Source: an uncultured Litoreibacter sp. (GTDB lineage: Bacteria > Pseudomonadota > Alphaproteobacteria > Rhodobacterales > Rhodobacteraceae). Taken from it: a DNA stretch of 64,000 nt. Of the stretch, positions 62,822 to 64,000 are shown one piece after another (within the stretch, counting starts at the first letter, position 1; each line of letters starts with the position of its first letter). Position numbers and translations under genes: made by a program. The DNA lies in assembly GCF_947487515.1 (NCBI RefSeq), contig NZ_CANKWO010000002.1:496001-560000 (forward strand), given 5' to 3'. Below the pieces are notes generated by a model, which was given only the letters and a program-made list of their open reading frames with translations, had not been told where the DNA came from and did no database searches.

Positions 62822-64000
62822 TTACGACTTCAAACGCTTGTCGCGGGCCGCCAGCAATTTCAAACGCAACGCGTTCAACTGGATGAAACCAGCCGCATCC
62901 GTTTGATCATACGCACCTGCATCTTCCTCAAACGTTACATGCGCTTCGGAATAGAGCGAATGATCCGACCACCGTGCAACCGTGCGCGCGGAGCCTTTGT
63001 ATAGCTTCAGGCGAACGGTGCCTGTCACGTGCTCCTGGCTTTTGTCGATCATCGCTTGCAGCATCTCGCGCTCGGGCGAGTACCAGAAGCCGTTGTAGAT
63101 CAGCTCTGCGTATTTTGGCATCAACTCGTCTTTGAGATGCGCCGCACCGCGGTCCAGTGTAATCGACTCGATGCCGCGATGCGCTTCCAGCAGCAATGTG
63201 CCGCCTGGTGTCTCGTAGACGCCGCGCGATTTCATACCAACGAAACGGCCTTCTACCAGATCAAGACGACCACAGCCGTGTTTGCCACCCAGCTCGTTCA
63301 GCTTGGTAAGGATCGTGGCAGGGCTCATGGCTTCGCCATTGATCGACACGGCGTCGCCGGCTTCGAAACCCACCTCGACGAACTCTGGCTCGTTCGGCGC
63401 ATCTTCGGGATGCACTGTGCGTTGGTAGACGTAGTCAGGAGCCTCGACGCCCGGATCTTCCAGTACTTTACCTTCGGAAGACGTGTGCAGCAGGTTCGCA
63501 TCCACCGAAAACGGAGCTTCGCCGCGCTTGTCAGTTGCAATCGGGATTTGGTTCTTCTCGGCGAAGTCCAACAACTTGGTGCGGGACGACAGATCCCATT
63601 CGCGCCAAGGTGCAATCACTTTGATGTCCGGGTTCAGCGCATAGGCGGCCAATTCAAAGCGCACTTGATCATTGCCCTTGCCCGTTGCCCCGTGGGACAC
63701 GGCGTCGGCACCGGTCTCCGCTGCGATCTCTACCAAACGCTTGGAGATCAGCGGGCGTGCTATGGATGTGCCCAGCAGATACAGGCCTTCATAAAGTGCG
63801 TTGGCGCGGAACATCGGGAAAACGAAGTCGCGCACGAATTCTTCGCGAACATCTTCGATGAAGATGTTCTCTGGCTTGATGCCCAGCAGTTCGGCTTTCT
63901 TGCGGGCTGGTTCCAGCTCTTCGCCTTGTCCAAGATCTGCAGTGAAGGTCACCACTTCGCAGTTATACTCGGTCTGCAACCATTTCAGGATAATCGAGGT
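62822..64000 (-). CDS. argG: argininosuccinate synthase (5'-truncated by window edge)
   Basis: Joins citrulline and aspartate in arginine synthesis using ATP. The 3' end is complete. The reading frame runs off the window edge with TSIILKW, so about a dozen N-terminal residues, including the AYSGGLD ATP loop, are missing here; the track's internal ATG at 63979 is not the start. Visible motifs are [28 protein letters not shown] near residue 125 and the [14 protein letters not shown] region. This is the usual ArgG type of alphaproteobacteria. Confidence 0.97.
   Translation of the reverse strand, partial: TSIILKWLQTEYNCEVVTFTADLGQGEELEPARKKAELLGIKPENIFIEDVREEFVRDFVFPMFRANALYEGLYLLGTSIARPLISKRLVEIAAETGADAVSHGATGKGNDQVRFELAAYALNPDIKVIAPWREWDLSSRTKLLDFAEKNQIPIATDKRGEAPFSVDANLLHTSSEGKVLEDPGVEAPDYVYQRTVHPEDAPNEPEFVEVGFEAGDAVSINGEAMSPATILTKLNELGGKHGCGRLDLVEGRFVGMKSRGVYETPGGTLLLEAHRGIESITLDRGAAHLKDELMPKYAELIYNGFWYSPEREMLQAMIDKSQEHVTGTVRLKLYKGSARTVARWSDHSLYSEAHVTFEEDAGAYDQTDAAGFIQLNALRLKLLAARDKRLKS

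Noticed and set aside
62822-63979. argG starting at the internal ATG 63979
   Set aside because: The frame continues upstream with conserved ArgG residues (TSIILKW) to the window edge, so this is a truncated gene, not a start.
1-64000. CRISPR array, rRNA or tRNA genes
   Set aside because: No regularly spaced direct repeats were noticed, and no intergenic region contains a tRNA-like T-arm pattern or rRNA sequence.

Overview
This window looks like chromosome of a marine alphaproteobacterium of the family Rhodobacteraceae (Roseobacter group). The evidence is the RegA/RegB/SenC redox-signalling locus, the tsaE-amgK-murU-addB-addA-trxA gene order, many overlapping start/stop codons, several Hint-domain secreted proteins, an orphan TRAP substrate-binding protein and frequent GTG/TTG starts. 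I see no rRNA or tRNA genes, CRISPR arrays, insertion sequences or prophage genes. Photosynthesis genes are absent from the window, so RegBA here is a general redox regulator as far as can be seen. The assignment rests on recognised protein families, not on a database search.

Layout. 1-5.8 kb: a possible small-RNA locus, a DUF2853 protein, an extensin-like protein and ahcY on the minus strand; an HD hydrolase and a GNAT enzyme on plus; then regA, a small lipoprotein and senC on minus. 5.8-17.8 kb: a long plus-strand series regB, a PAS-only membrane protein, tsaE, amgK-like kinase, murU-like nucleotidyltransferase, addB, addA and trxA, closed by a strong terminator. This run combines redox sensing, tRNA modification, cell-wall sugar recycling and recombination repair. 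17.8-24.1 kb: a secreted unknown, glnK-amtB (nitrogen), a class A penicillin-binding protein and mlaA-mlaC (outer-membrane lipid asymmetry).

24.3-33.2 kb: a type I secretion ABC/HlyD pair followed by RidA, a glycerophosphodiesterase and a COG3146 acyltransferase; peroxiredoxin divergent from a ferredoxin-reductase-like flavoprotein; rsmD; an orphan TRAP binding protein. 33.4-39.7 kb: recQ, yaaA and a poorly known four-gene unit (FAD-linked oxidase, membrane protein, anchored unknown, small membrane protein). 39.7-48.8 kb, all minus: lipoprotein, typA, an SDR enzyme, a lytic transglycosylase, RNase R, a TIGR04282 protein and dapE.

49.0-52.9 kb is the most accessory-looking stretch. It lies between dapE and dapD and holds a choice-of-anchor/Hint protein under a perfect CtrA-type box, a second Hint-fold protein that has lost both catalytic residues, a small unknown, and a glutamate-receptor-like channel whose potassium filter has been replaced. 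52.9-64 kb: dapD, a LOG-family protein, a phytase-like/MepA/UMF1-transporter overlapping operon, a thioesterase, YggT, MsrA, an M48 protease with a DUF898 membrane protein, a sulfotransferase-like protein and the 5'-truncated argG.

The strongest candidates for undescribed biology are the Hint/channel island between dapE and dapD, the PAS-only protein next to tsaE with its own CtrA-type box, the FAD-oxidase operon at 36.5-39.7 kb, and the predicted small RNA at the left edge.
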